Shown here piece after piece: positions 44,877 through 54,673 of a DNA stretch of 64,000 bases. The DNA is taken from NCBI GenBank assembly GCA_016928865.1, contig JAFGJX010000070.1:1-64000 (forward strand), given 5' to 3'. This DNA is from Spirochaetota bacterium (GTDB lineage: Bacteria > Spirochaetota > UBA4802 > UBA5550). The notes below the pieces were generated by a model. It saw only the letters and a list, made by a program, of their open reading frames with translations, made no database searches and was not told the DNA's origin. Both the position numbers and the translations under genes were made by a program. Each line of letters opens with the position of its first letter. Positions within the stretch are counted from its first letter, which is position 1.

Positions 44877-45143
44877 ATGAGCAGCAGGCTTTTTATCGAG
44901 AACCTGGATCATATGGCCACGGAAGAAAACCTCGAAAGTATCTTCTCAACGTACGGTGATGTAGACAGGGTCATGGTGAGAAGGGATAGAGGGTATGTGG
45001 ACATGATGTCGGCTCCCGAGGCGAAGCGGGCCCGGGAGATTCTGGACGGTTCGACCCTGTGGGGCAGGTCGATGAAGATACACGCGATGGATGACACGCT
45101 CCGCTACCGGTTGATGTATCTGTTCAGCAGGCTGTTCAAGTAG
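44877..45143 (+). CDS. RRM-type RNA-binding protein
   Basis: An 88-residue single RNA-recognition motif. RNP2 is RLFIENL and the RNP1-like strand is RRDRGYVDMM; it is shorter than the common cyanobacterial Rbp type and lacks a glycine-rich tail. GGAG nine bases upstream supports the ATG at 44877 over ATG 44862 and GTG 44850. It stands alone between divergent and convergent housekeeping genes. RNA target unknown. Confidence 0.82.
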   Translation: MSSRLFIENLDHMATEENLESIFSTYGDVDRVMVRRDRGYVDMMSAPEAKRAREILDGSTLWGRSMKIHAMDDTLRYRLMYLFSRLFK

Positions 45144-45194
45144 CTGAAGGCCCGGTTTACGGGGCAGGACAGGGATACTATCGCCATCAATTTA

Positions 45195-46493
45195 TCAGGT
45201 TATCAATCCTATCTTTTCATAGATCGCCGGGATATTCTTCAGAAAACGTTTTAAATCGAATACGGAATCGATTTCTTGTCGAGAGAGCGTCTTCTTCACA
45301 ACCGGATCAGCAATACAGAGCTCATGCAGTGTTCCCTCGCGGGCCCAGACGCGCATGGCCAGGTCCTGGACCAGGCGGTACGATTCTTCACGCGAAATTC
45401 CTTTTTCAACAAGGGCGAGAAGCAGTGTTTGGGAATAAAAAAGCCCCCCGGTCCTGCTTATGTTCTCCATCATGGCCTGCGGATACACATTGAGGTTTTC
45501 AATAATAAAGATCATCCGGTGAATAAGGTAATCAAGGGCTATTGTTGAGTCGGGGAAAATGATTCTTTCAGCCGAAGAATGGGAAATATCCCGCTCGTGC
45601 CACAGAGTCATGTTGTCGAGCGCGACATTCATGTTGGCCTTGATAACGCGTGATATTCCGGTGACCCGCTCGCACAGAATCGGATTGCGCTTGTGCGGCA
45701 TGGCCGATGAGCCTTTCTGCCCCTTCTGGAAGGGCTCTTCAGCTTCCCTGACCTCGGTCCGCTGGAGGTGGCGTATTTCGGTGGCGAGCTGGTCAAGGCT
45801 TCCCGCGCAGATCGCGAGAGCGGACATGAATTCCGCATGACGGTCGCGCTGTATCACCTGTGTTGAGATGGGGTCCGGCTCAAGCCCCAGGCGCCTGCAT
45901 ACCCGTTTTTCGAGTTCGGGCGATATATTGCTGAAGGTCCCCACTGCTCCGGAAAATTTTCCGAACGAGACTGATTGTATGGCCCTGGCGAGTCGTTCAT
46001 GGTTCCGCCTGAATTCCTGATAGTAAAGAGCCATCTTTACCCCGAAGGTGGTCGGCTCGGCATGCACACCATGGGAACGTCCCATGCACGGGGTGTCTTT
46101 GTATTTTAGCGCCTTGTCTTTAAGTGAGACGATAAGACGGTCAAGGCCCTTGATGATGATCTCTCCCGCCTGCCGGAGCTGTATAGAAAGGGCGGTGTCG
46201 ACGATATCGCTCGATGTGAGCCCGTAATGGATATATCGGCTCGAGGGGCCGACCCTTTCGCCCACGGCGGTGAGGAAGGCTATGACATCATGATGGACCT
46301 CGTTCTCGATCTCGAGAATGCGTTCAACATCAAACGATGCTTTTTCCTTGATATTTTGCAGGTCTCCTGAAGGGATAAGACCATCTTCCGCCTGGACCTC
46401 GCATACGGCCAGCTCTATTTCGAGCCAAATCCGGAATTTGTTTTCAAGTTCCCAGATCTCCGCTATCTCTTTTCTCGAATACCTCTCGATCAT
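45195..46493 (-). CDS. purB: Adenylosuccinate lyase
   Basis: Catalyses two beta-eliminations of purine synthesis, yielding AICAR and AMP. The superfamily signature is SSAMPHKRNPILCE; the catalytic His regions are RSHGVHAEPTTFG and HYGLTSSDIVDTALS. About 432 residues, typical for the bacterial PurB. MIERYSRKEI at 46493 is the usual family start; an in-frame codon at 46505 adds four residues. No other pur genes are adjacent. Confidence 0.95.
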   Translation of the reverse strand: MIERYSRKEIAEIWELENKFRIWLEIELAVCEVQAEDGLIPSGDLQNIKEKASFDVERILEIENEVHHDVIAFLTAVGERVGPSSRYIHYGLTSSDIVDTALSIQLRQAGEIIIKGLDRLIVSLKDKALKYKDTPCMGRSHGVHAEPTTFGVKMALYYQEFRRNHERLARAIQSVSFGKFSGAVGTFSNISPELEKRVCRRLGLEPDPISTQVIQRDRHAEFMSALAICAGSLDQLATEIRHLQRTEVREAEEPFQKGQKGSSAMPHKRNPILCERVTGISRVIKANMNVALDNMTLWHERDISHSSAERIIFPDSTIALDYLIHRMIFIIENLNVYPQAMMENISRTGGLFYSQTLLLALVEKGISREESYRLVQDLAMRVWAREGTLHELCIADPVVKKTLSRQEIDSVFDLKRFLKNIPAIYEKIGLIT

Positions 46494-46534
46494 AGAACCT
46501 CGCACATAATTATTAAATTTGTTGCCATACTCTA

Positions 46535-46572
46535 TTTTTTAAGGGGGTTTTAGGGACGAAGCCCCTAAAAAA
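46535..46572. other. Hairpin upstream of purB
   Basis: TTTTTTAAGGGG (46535-46546) can pair with CCCCTAAAAAA (46562-46572); an alternative inner hairpin pairs TTTTAGGG (46548-46555) with CCCTAAAA (46563-46570). It lies 42-79 bp upstream of purB on the minus strand. It could be leader structure or the terminator of an older transcript. Confidence 0.5.
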
Positions 46573-46691
46573 GTGCTCACCATGACTTCCCGGCGAGCGA
46601 GAGACGCAGTTTCGCAATAAATCTATTGTTACATTGTTTTCTATACAGAAATCAGCAAATATGTCAAATAATAATGTTCTCATAATGGAAA

Positions 46692-47651
46692 TTATGGCAG
46701 AATATCCTCAGGAGGCATATAGAGCCTCCGGCATCTGGCGCAAAGCGAGTTAGCAACCCTGTTCGAATCAAATTCCTCGCGCAGAAGCTTCATTGGAAGG
46801 CCATTCCATATTTCAGATAGTGATGATTTTCTCATATTACCCAGGATATACTTTTTGTCATAATCAAAGCAGCAGGGCACGACATCTCCGTCCCAGGTAA
46901 TCGTCATTTGTTCCCAGGGGAAGGTGCACCGAACACGCGAGCGGTCAATTCGCGTAGCTGAACGTTCGCTGTCCAGCGCATTCACGTCCGGCGCGTTTCC
47001 GTCCCAGGTGGTAAAGCTCTTGGGTAAAAATTGATCTATACCAGGCATTGACTCCCAGTAGCTGCGTAAAATTTCGATGCTCTGCCGGTTCAGATCAAAA
47101 TCTATCATTGACAGGATTGTGGTGATAGTGCTCGATGCCGTTTTCTTCCTGGCGAGAAAATCCAGGAGACGGCGCCTGGACGGCTCATAAGCCATTTCAA
47201 TGCCGCGAATTTTTTGAAAGGATTCATCGTCATGCCCATCCAGGGAGAGATAGAGTATCTTCAGTCCAGCTGAGAGCAGCTCATCGATAACGGATTCCCT
47301 GAGCATAATCGGATTTACCGACAGCCCGGTGCGTATGTTTTTGGACGAGGCATACCGTATGAAGGAGCCGAATTCCGGGTGGAGCAGGCTTTCGCCGAAA
47401 TGATGGAGCCAGAGCACCTGATTTGCTCCGAAATCGGGGTTGCACGATGACAACTCATCGATTGCTGCACGGTACAGATCGAACTCCATGAAACCGAGTG
47501 GCCGGCTCATGTTGTTTGTCCTGGGGCACATGACGCATCTCATGACGCAGTGATTGGTAAGCTCTATATTGAAAAGGGAAAAGGGCCTGTTCATAGAGTC
47601 ATCATCAGGACAATGCGGATGAAATTCAAGATGTTTTGGGAACCCTCGCAC
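46692..47651 (-). CDS. Radical SAM/SPASM protein
   Basis: A 319-residue radical SAM enzyme. The cluster cysteines are in CVMRCVMCPR near the N-terminus; a C-terminal SPASM-like domain is shown by CTFPWEQMTITWDGDVVPCC and a late CARCRRL, giving auxiliary cluster ligands. Such proteins modify peptides, sugars or act in cofactor and lipopolysaccharide chemistry. The listed start is GTG; an ATG at 47594 (MNRPFSLFNIELTNHC) is a good alternative. No partner peptide gene is seen next to it. Confidence 0.83.
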   Translation of the reverse strand: MRGFPKHLEFHPHCPDDDSMNRPFSLFNIELTNHCVMRCVMCPRTNNMSRPLGFMEFDLYRAAIDELSSCNPDFGANQVLWLHHFGESLLHPEFGSFIRYASSKNIRTGLSVNPIMLRESVIDELLSAGLKILYLSLDGHDDESFQKIRGIEMAYEPSRRRLLDFLARKKTASSTITTILSMIDFDLNRQSIEILRSYWESMPGIDQFLPKSFTTWDGNAPDVNALDSERSATRIDRSRVRCTFPWEQMTITWDGDVVPCCFDYDKKYILGNMRKSSLSEIWNGLPMKLLREEFDSNRVANSLCARCRRLYMPPEDILP

Positions 47652-47756
47652 TAAAAAATACCAGCGTCAATGATAAATGTATTGCATAAATTTTCAGGTT
47701 GAAGTTTCTATTGTCAATTGCCGTCATTACGCTATAGTACGGCCGCATTCCTGATC

Positions 47757-49412
47757 ATGAAATTTACGCTTGTAACAACCATAATAGGAGGCATCGGTCT
47801 GTTCATCCTAGGGATGATACTTATGACCGAGGGCCTCAAATCCCTTGCCGGAGACAGGCTCCGACGCATCCTCAGCCGCTTTACCGGCGGAACATTCTCA
47901 TCTATTCTTTCAGGCGCTGGCATCACGGCCATCGTCCAGTCGTCGCATGCCACCATTCTTACAACAATTGGATTTGTAAGCGCCGGTCTGATCACGTTCC
48001 AGCAGTCGCTCGGCATAATACTCGGCGCGCATCTCGGGACCACCAGCACCGGCTGGCTGGTGTCATTGCTCGGAATGAAGCTGAAAATCGGCGCATTTGC
48101 CCTGCCGATCGCAGGCCTGGGAGCGTTCCTGCGCCTGCTCGGCAGGGACCGGCTGGCAAGTGCCGGGATCGTTATCGCCGGGTTTGGCCTGATCTTTTTC
48201 GGCATTGACATCATGCAACTGGCCATGAAGGACCTTTCGGGTCTAATCGTACTCAAGCAGTTTGTCGGAACCGGGATTCTCAACCGTCTTCTCCTGATCG
48301 GGCTTGGTGTCGCGATGACCATCATCACCCAGTCTTCGAGCGCTGCGGTAGCCATAACCATGACCGCGCTGAACACAGGGAACATTGATCTGTGCCAGGC
48401 CTCGGCCCTTGTTATTGGACAGAACATCGGCACAACGCTCACAGCCGGGATCGCGGCAGTTGGAGCGACATCAGCGGCCCGGCGTACCGCAGCGGCTCAT
48501 ATTCTTTTTAATCTCATAACTGGCACGGTCGCGTTCATAATTTTGCCCTACTTCATCTCCTTTGTGGGATTGATCACCCATATTTTTGGCGTTTCTGATG
48601 ATACCATCACTCTCGCAGGCTTCCACAGTGCGTTCAATATTCTCGGGATAATAATCCTTGTCCCTTTTCTTGATCCGCTTTCAAAATTCCTTACCCGGAT
48701 CATTCCAGAGCGAGGCCTCTATCTCATCAGGCACCTCGACAGCTCGCTTATTAACATCCCGTCCGTTGCGCTGGAAACGATCCGTCGCACCATCATTGAT
48801 ATAACCATAGCCTCTATCGATATTGTTCGCGAGATGATAACGTCTCAGTACCTGTCAATTTCAATGAAGACGAGGCTCGATGAAGCGGGTCAGGCGCTGA
48901 ACGAGACGCGGCGCTTTCTTGGAAAGATACGAACTGTCAAGGGGGCATCGCAAAACTTCACAGAGCGCTTCATTTCGATCATGCATGCCGTTGACCATGT
49001 GGACCAGCTTATCATAGCGTGCTGGGAATTCAGGAAGCTGATAACCATGCGCAATTACACCGGGTTGAACCATCTTGCGCTCATGCTCGCTGAAAACGTC
49101 GAGCCGGTGCTGATCCGGCTGGAAAGCCTCAAGAAGATGGAATCGCTCACGGCGATGGAAAGCACATCGCAGTACATGAAGGAATTAAGGGATCGCTACC
49201 GGGAAGAAATACTCAAGAACACCGCGATCGGGACCATCGACGCAGACACGGCGATGCGCCAGATCGAGGCGATTCGCTGGCTTGACAGAGTAACCTACCG
49301 CATATTCCGGGCATTTTATTATCTTGGCTATCATGCGGAAAACAACGGCGGCGATGGTCATGATGGTACTATTGATTCCAAGCATGACGGCGAAGTGGCG
49401 CATGTTACATGA
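47757..49412 (+). CDS. Na/Pi cotransporter II family protein with PhoU-like tail
   Basis: A 551-residue membrane protein. Two repeated hydrophobic units carry the QSS signatures of the family: TAIVQSSHATILTTIGFVSA and IITQSSSAAVAITMTALNTG. FNLITGTVAF and later FHSAFNILGI match the inverted repeat. The C-terminal 200 residues are helical and PhoU-like. It probably imports phosphate with sodium, or regulates it. MKFTLVTT at 47757 is preferred to the ATG at 47718, which adds an unlikely 13-residue lead. Confidence 0.88.
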   Translation: MKFTLVTTIIGGIGLFILGMILMTEGLKSLAGDRLRRILSRFTGGTFSSILSGAGITAIVQSSHATILTTIGFVSAGLITFQQSLGIILGAHLGTTSTGWLVSLLGMKLKIGAFALPIAGLGAFLRLLGRDRLASAGIVIAGFGLIFFGIDIMQLAMKDLSGLIVLKQFVGTGILNRLLLIGLGVAMTIITQSSSAAVAITMTALNTGNIDLCQASALVIGQNIGTTLTAGIAAVGATSAARRTAAAHILFNLITGTVAFIILPYFISFVGLITHIFGVSDDTITLAGFHSAFNILGIIILVPFLDPLSKFLTRIIPERGLYLIRHLDSSLINIPSVALETIRRTIIDITIASIDIVREMITSQYLSISMKTRLDEAGQALNETRRFLGKIRTVKGASQNFTERFISIMHAVDHVDQLIIACWEFRKLITMRNYTGLNHLALMLAENVEPVLIRLESLKKMESLTAMESTSQYMKELRDRYREEILKNTAIGTIDADTAMRQIEAIRWLDRVTYRIFRAFYYLGYHAENNGGDGHDGTIDSKHDGEVAHVT

Positions 49413-49498
49413 ATTTATCGGGATTGAGTGAGACAATCGCGGCAAACCTTCATTCACGCCTCTCATGACCGCTTGAATAAATTTCTACGGAGAAACAG

Positions 49499-50314
49499 AT
49501 GAACCAGGACCAGATAAAGGATCTGCTGCTAAAAATTGAGCCAGAGGCCGAAGATTTTACCGTCATCCTTTCGGGTAAAACGAGTAAAAAGGTGGATGGG
49601 TTATACTATCCTGACCGGAGGGAAATAATCATACACAACAAGAATTTCAATGATGACAATCAGCTTATATATACGGCCATCCACGAGTTCGCACACCATA
49701 TACACCATACCCGGTCAAGCATACCTGTCTCCAGCAGGGCTCATACGATAGCTTTCTGGGACATCTTTCACAAGCTATTGTTTCAGGCGGAAAAGAAAGG
49801 GCTTTACGCCAACATCTTCAAAACTGACCGTCGATTCATTGACCTTACCGCAAAGATCAGGAACAATTATCTTACTGCAAACGGACAGCTCATGAAAGAG
49901 CTCGGCACACTCCTGGGAGAAGCGGCGTCACTCTGTAATGAGCTTAATGTCAGCTTCGATGATTATGTGGACCGGGAGCTTCTTCTGCATCGCGGCGCTG
50001 CAAAAATGCTGGTAAAGATACGATCGATGGATATCGATCCCCGTATCGGTTATGAGAACATGAAGACCGTAGCCGGGATACGCGATGAAGCGGCGCGTGC
50101 GCTCGCTGCAGATGCGTTTGCCGAAGGAAAGAGCCCCGACATGGTGCGTGCCGAGTTCACGGCTCGCAAGAAGCCCGGAGGAACTCTTGCCATTCTCATG
50201 GAGGAGAGGGATAAAATTGAGCGGTCTATAGACACCCTTACCAGAAAGCTCGCCAAAATTGAACGACGCATCAATGATTTAAAATACGAAGAGCCGTCTC
50301 GGGCAGGCAAGTGA
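49499..50314 (+). CDS. HEXXH zinc-metalloprotease-like protein
   Basis: A 271-residue protein with the zincin motif HEFAHHIHH (His-Glu-Phe-Ala-His) around residue 63, followed by helices and a C-terminal coiled coil (about 235-268). There is no signal peptide, so it is cytoplasmic. CGGAGAAACAG precedes the ATG. A third zinc ligand is not certain. Its substrate is unknown, and it lies between the phosphate transporter and recO without overlap. Confidence 0.65.
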   Translation: MNQDQIKDLLLKIEPEAEDFTVILSGKTSKKVDGLYYPDRREIIIHNKNFNDDNQLIYTAIHEFAHHIHHTRSSIPVSSRAHTIAFWDIFHKLLFQAEKKGLYANIFKTDRRFIDLTAKIRNNYLTANGQLMKELGTLLGEAASLCNELNVSFDDYVDRELLLHRGAAKMLVKIRSMDIDPRIGYENMKTVAGIRDEAARALAADAFAEGKSPDMVRAEFTARKKPGGTLAILMEERDKIERSIDTLTRKLAKIERRINDLKYEEPSRAGK

Positions 50315-50331
50315 CGTACCGAACCATCATC

Positions 50332-51099
50332 TCATCGATACCGTGCGGACAGTATAAAGGATTTCGACTTCAGTTCCCAGTGGAAATAATTCTCCATGAA
50401 TAGAGAATACGTAAATATAAGATTCAGCACGTCCTCCTCCTGATAGCGGCCAAGATCGATCATGCTGAACTTTTTTACATTGCATTCATTGACATAGACG
50501 ATCATGTCCCGTGAGAGGAGGGCGCTACCCTGCACTGGCCCGCCACGATCATCAGCCAGGCATATTCCGCATACCGGCCTCAGATCGATGAGATCGAGGG
50601 TGAACTGGGATGAGATTTTCTTCCCGCAGATTTTGCAAGTGGCGAGATCGGGAAGGATTCCATGTCCTTTCAGAAGGCGCAGCGTGAAAAACGCCGTGAG
50701 GTGTGCCGGATAATTCGTTTTCGAGAGGACCTCTATCGCGGCGATAAGAAGCCTGAAAAGCGACTCGTCCCGCGCCTCATAACCGGTGGTCTTTTCTACG
50801 CATTCGAGTATAAAATACAGATGGAAGATCTTTTTAAGGTCGGCGCTGAATGAAGAATAATATTTTTCTATGCTGACATCGTTGACGATAAAGGATCCCC
50901 GGTCCTCCCGGTGATAATAGACGATGTTGGCCACGGTGCCAGGTTCAGTCGCGGAAAGCGAACGCTTTCTGCTCTTGCGGAGCCCCTTGAAGACAAATTT
51001 GCGCTTTCCGGAATCTATGGTGTAATAATTACAGATTATATCAGCTTCGCCTGAAACATGCGAGGAAAGGGCTATGCCGGTCGTTTTGAGAATTTCCAT
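50332..51099 (-). CDS. recO: DNA repair protein RecO
   Basis: A 255-residue recombination mediator that anneals DNA and loads RecA at gaps together with RecF/RecR. The N-terminal OB-fold (about 1-80), with ETGIAL-like opening LKTTGIALSSHVSGEADIIC, precedes a helical domain and a Cys4 zinc site: CKICGKK and CGICL. The upstream CorC-like gene ends 6 bp before it, so the two form an operon. Confidence 0.92.
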   Translation of the reverse strand: MEILKTTGIALSSHVSGEADIICNYYTIDSGKRKFVFKGLRKSRKRSLSATEPGTVANIVYYHREDRGSFIVNDVSIEKYYSSFSADLKKIFHLYFILECVEKTTGYEARDESLFRLLIAAIEVLSKTNYPAHLTAFFTLRLLKGHGILPDLATCKICGKKISSQFTLDLIDLRPVCGICLADDRGGPVQGSALLSRDMIVYVNECNVKKFSMIDLGRYQEEDVLNLIFTYSLFMENYFHWELKSKSFILSARYR

Positions 51100-51105
51100 G
51101 CCGCG

Positions 51106-51942
51106 CTATTTGTGGTTTGACAGTGTCACGGTAATACGATTGATAATGGTGCCGCTGATGTCCTTAATCGCGAATTGAATGCGGCCCTCTTTGATCGTCT
51201 CTCCCTTCTTCGGGATCTTCCCGAACAGGTCAAGCACATATCCTCCGATGGTGTCAAATTCATCCTGAGAAAGGTCGAGGCCAAGGGTTTCATTGAAGTC
51301 GGCGATAGTCATGCGGGAATCTACTTCGTAGGTATTCTTTGACAGCTTCTCAATTTCGGGAAGTTCGACGGTGTCATACTCATCGCGTATATCGCCGACG
51401 ATTTCCTCGAGGATATCCTCGAGCGTAACGAGCCCGCTGATGCCGCCATATTCATCGACCACAACGGCAAGGTGCAGGTTGCGCTTCTTGAATTCCAGAA
51501 GAAGTTCATCCAGCGTCATTGTTTCCGGCACGAAGTATGTCTCGTGCAATATTTTTTTAAGTTGAAATTTCCTTCTTGATGGATCAATCAGGAGCTTGAG
51601 CAAATCCTTTACGTAAAGAATCCCGACAATGTTGTCAATAGTGTCTTTGTAAACGGGAACCCGCGAATGGCCCGCTTTGCACATGGTCTTGACAAGGGGC
51701 TTTAATTCAGTCTCCGAATCAACGGCAAAGACGTCCACCCGGGGAATCATAATGTCACGCGCATTGAGTTCGGGAAGTTTTATAATCCCGCGAATCATAT
51801 CCTTGCGGATGACGTCCAGCTTCTCGTAATCGCATGATTCGAGCGGGTCTTTTCTTTTTCTGGTAAACTTTTTTTTCAAGCTGTTAAATAGTGTAGTTTT
51901 TTTTTCTGGTCGATCGCCTGAAGCGGAATTATCTGATATCAT
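51106..51942 (-). CDS. CorC/HlyC-like CBS-domain protein
   Basis: About 278 residues. A CBS pair (about 60-190, starting ARDIMIPRVDVFAVD and including HLAVVVDEYGGISGLVTLEDI) is followed by a CorC_HlyC transporter-associated domain (VDSRMTIADFNETLGLDL onward). The membrane DUF21 domain of full transporters is absent, as in CorC, linked to magnesium/cobalt efflux. A TTGACA lies upstream on this strand and an open frame extends to 51996, so the ATG at 51942 is the likelier start. In Leptospira and others, homologues are often called hemolysin-like; that name is not evidence of toxicity. Confidence 0.87.
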   Translation of the reverse strand: MISDNSASGDRPEKKTTLFNSLKKKFTRKRKDPLESCDYEKLDVIRKDMIRGIIKLPELNARDIMIPRVDVFAVDSETELKPLVKTMCKAGHSRVPVYKDTIDNIVGILYVKDLLKLLIDPSRRKFQLKKILHETYFVPETMTLDELLLEFKKRNLHLAVVVDEYGGISGLVTLEDILEEIVGDIRDEYDTVELPEIEKLSKNTYEVDSRMTIADFNETLGLDLSQDEFDTIGGYVLDLFGKIPKKGETIKEGRIQFAIKDISGTIINRITVTLSNHK

Positions 51943-52234
51943 TCTGATGTGGATATTACCTTCCTGTACATTGCTGATATTAAACAGTATCATCACCCGT
52001 AATTTGTCAACAGTATTTTTTATGCGGGTAATCGCCGTCCAATGAGCATTCGTTGCGTATAATAAAATTTATGATAGTACACGGAAAGCCCGGATGGGCC
52101 TATTAATCTTCGTTTTTTATAAACATTAACAATTTGTCTGTAAAAAAAGGAAAAAATGTAGTTTACAGCTAATATCCTATCTGTGATTTGATTTTATCAT
52201 ATGGATACTAAAGCCGCTAGCAAGGATAGAGTGA

Positions 52235-53038
52235 ATGAAGCAATTTTTTGAAAACGAGCCGGTTATTTTTTCAACTGGAGGGGGGACACCGGGCCGTTTA
52301 CAGGACACAATCCAGAACATGAACCAAGCCATCTCGCTTGGCGCAGACGTGCTCCGTTCGAACGTGGCAATGACGGCTGATAAAAAAATCATCCTGTATT
52401 CAGATGACGTTTTCAAAAACCAGCAGATGTTAAAATCCGGATTCGTTTCTCTGTCCTTAACCGCTCTGAGGGGAATGCATAAGCAATTCATGAGTGAAAA
52501 CGCCGATGATGATGAATGTGAAGATGCTGACGGAATATTCCCCGAGCTTGCGGATGTTCTCTCCGCCTATCCTGGTCAAAGGTTCAACCTGAATTTCCCC
52601 GATCCGTCGGCTGAAACGGTTGAAACTGCCGCTGTAATTATCTCAGAACTCAATGCGGATCAGCTGATACTGGCATCATCGATGCATGGCAGGTTGATAA
52701 AAAAGATTCGGAGTCTGCTGCCGGAAACACCAACGACATTTTCGTTCCCGGGAATCGTTGGCTTCTACGCCCTGTATCGTTCAGGATTTTTGTATTTCTT
52801 CAAAAAGTTCGCTGCCGATGCCCTTGTCATACATGAGATGATTGGCGCATCGTTCATTGGAAGCCAGGGTTTGATTGGCGAAGCAAAAAAACGTGGAATG
52901 CGTGTATATATGCTCAATGTGAACGCAGAGGATCAGACACGACGCTTTCAGGATGCAGGTGCGGACGGCTATGTTACCGGCTCTATAGAAATGGTTTTAC
53001 AGGCGCTGGGCCAATCCCGTTTCGAAAGCCGGGGCTGA
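52235..53038 (+). CDS. Degenerate glycerophosphodiester phosphodiesterase-like protein
   Basis: A 267-residue TIM-barrel protein resembling GDPD enzymes along its whole length: AISLGADVLRSNVAMTADKKIILYSDD near the N-terminus and DAGADGYVTGSIEMVLQAL at the end. The catalytic residues are gone: the HRG motif reads TGG, the ExD pair reads RSN, and the HD pair reads SD. It is therefore probably a non-catalytic relative or has a new role. AAGGA precedes the ATG. It is 42 bp before a radical SAM gene and likely co-transcribed. Confidence 0.7.
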   Translation: MKQFFENEPVIFSTGGGTPGRLQDTIQNMNQAISLGADVLRSNVAMTADKKIILYSDDVFKNQQMLKSGFVSLSLTALRGMHKQFMSENADDDECEDADGIFPELADVLSAYPGQRFNLNFPDPSAETVETAAVIISELNADQLILASSMHGRLIKKIRSLLPETPTTFSFPGIVGFYALYRSGFLYFFKKFAADALVIHEMIGASFIGSQGLIGEAKKRGMRVYMLNVNAEDQTRRFQDAGADGYVTGSIEMVLQALGQSRFESRG

Positions 53039-53080
53039 TTCAATCGTTATTTCATTCTTCAATCAAGGAGAATATCTTCA

Positions 53081-54673
53081 ATGCAAAAAATCCTTTTAAT
53101 AAATCCTCCTTACCCGATGGAGGAATCACCTTCTCCTCCATTCGGACTCATGTCTCTTGCGGCATATCTTATTGAAAATAATTTTGATGTGATCATTGAA
53201 GATTATATTGTAAATCCGTATTCGCCTCAGAGGATAAAAAAGGTAATAAAGGATTTTAAACCTGGCATAATAGGCGCGACAGGCGTCACCATGAACATCA
53301 ACAGGGCGCTTGAGATCCTTGGAGAATGCAGGCGTGAATCCCCGGAATCGGCTATTGTCATGGGAGGACCGCATGTTACCTTCGATGCCCAGAACATCCT
53401 TGCGGAGAATGAGTTCGTTGACTTTGTCGTGCGGGGCGAGGGTGAAATAACATCGGTGGAGTTGTTCTCGAACCTTGGCGAGCCCGGGGTCTATCGCGGA
53501 ATCGACGGAATATCGTACCGTGAGAATGGATCGGTAACTCATAATCCGATGAGAGACTTTATCCCCGATATCAATATCCTTCCGTATCCCGCCCGCCATC
53601 TCGTGCAGCTGAGCAAATACCGCGCTCTCAATTTTCCGCTGAATATGGTAACCTCGCGCGGATGTCCATTCGAGTGCATCTTTTGCGTCGGTTCGAAGAT
53701 GGTGGGACGGCGCGTAAGATATTTTGATGTGAGGCGCGTCGTGGACGAATTCGAAATGCTGTCAACAATCGGCACCCGGCAGATTAACATCGTGGACGAT
53801 CTTTTCACCTCTCATAAAAAACGCTGCACCGCTATCTGCGAGGAGATAATCGGGCGCGGATTGAAGCAGGACTGGACCGCGTTTGCCCGTGTTGACACGG
53901 TGTCTACCGATCTGCTTGAAATTATGAAATCCGCCGGCTGCACAACGCTCTGCTTTGGAATAGAAAGCGGCAACCAGGAGATTCTGGACCGTGTAAAGAA
54001 AAAGATCACCCTGGACAAAATCGAGAATGCAATTGAAATGTGCAAACGAGCCGGTATCATGCCCATGGCGTCCTACATAATGGGGCTTCCCGGAGAAACG
54101 CCTGAAACCGTTCAACAAACAATGGATTTTGCGAAGAAGCTCTGCAGCAGTTACGGATATCACATTCTTGCTCCCTTCCCGGGTACGGAAGTGAGGGAAA
54201 AGTCTGATGAATACGGAATGCGCATACTGACAAACAACTGGGACAAATACGACGCCAATCAGTCGGTCTGTGAATCAATATTCCTGGCGCACGAAGAAGT
54301 CGATCGTATCGTAAATGATTTCAACGGGGGAATTAACCGAATGATCATGGGCGAGCTCAAAAAATACGAACGCGGGGAGAGCCTTTCGCCCGGAAGTCTC
54401 TCCATGGTTAAAAATATCATTTCATTCGATTTCAACATGAAATTGATAAACGATGAGCTCGTTGAGCGCTATGAGCAACATGAAGGGGAGGGAAAATTTT
54501 TCGAAACTTTCGTTGAATTTGTCGCTTCAAATCTTGGCATAGAAAAGGAAGCGGTAACAACCGAAGTGAGGCGGCTCATCGAAATGGGATGTCTCACCAG
54601 CGGTGAAGGAAGCCGCGGGCGGCTTTCATGGTCTTCCATCCAGGGCCCCATACCGGAACAAAAGCCGGCATGA
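53081..54673 (+). CDS. B12-binding-domain radical SAM protein 4
   Basis: A 530-residue protein with an N-terminal cobalamin-binding-like domain (KILLINPPYPMEESPSPPFG, IVMGGPHVTFDAQN) and radical SAM cysteines in CPFECIFC. IMGLPGETPETV is typical of the group. The C-terminal 130 residues form a helical extension (FVEFVASNLGIEKEAVTTEV) that may be a winged helix. AAGGAG precedes the ATG. Its stop and that of the convergent gene abut in a shared TGATCA with no intergenic base. Confidence 0.87.
   Translation: MQKILLINPPYPMEESPSPPFGLMSLAAYLIENNFDVIIEDYIVNPYSPQRIKKVIKDFKPGIIGATGVTMNINRALEILGECRRESPESAIVMGGPHVTFDAQNILAENEFVDFVVRGEGEITSVELFSNLGEPGVYRGIDGISYRENGSVTHNPMRDFIPDINILPYPARHLVQLSKYRALNFPLNMVTSRGCPFECIFCVGSKMVGRRVRYFDVRRVVDEFEMLSTIGTRQINIVDDLFTSHKKRCTAICEEIIGRGLKQDWTAFARVDTVSTDLLEIMKSAGCTTLCFGIESGNQEILDRVKKKITLDKIENAIEMCKRAGIMPMASYIMGLPGETPETVQQTMDFAKKLCSSYGYHILAPFPGTEVREKSDEYGMRILTNNWDKYDANQSVCESIFLAHEEVDRIVNDFNGGINRMIMGELKKYERGESLSPGSLSMVKNIISFDFNMKLINDELVERYEQHEGEGKFFETFVEFVASNLGIEKEAVTTEVRRLIEMGCLTSGEGSRGRLSWSSIQGPIPEQKPA

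Noticed and set aside
53081-54673. Assigning radical SAM protein 4 to the 14-33 kb locus
   Set aside because: It lies 20 kb away, in its own operon with the GDPD-like gene, and shares only the enzyme class.
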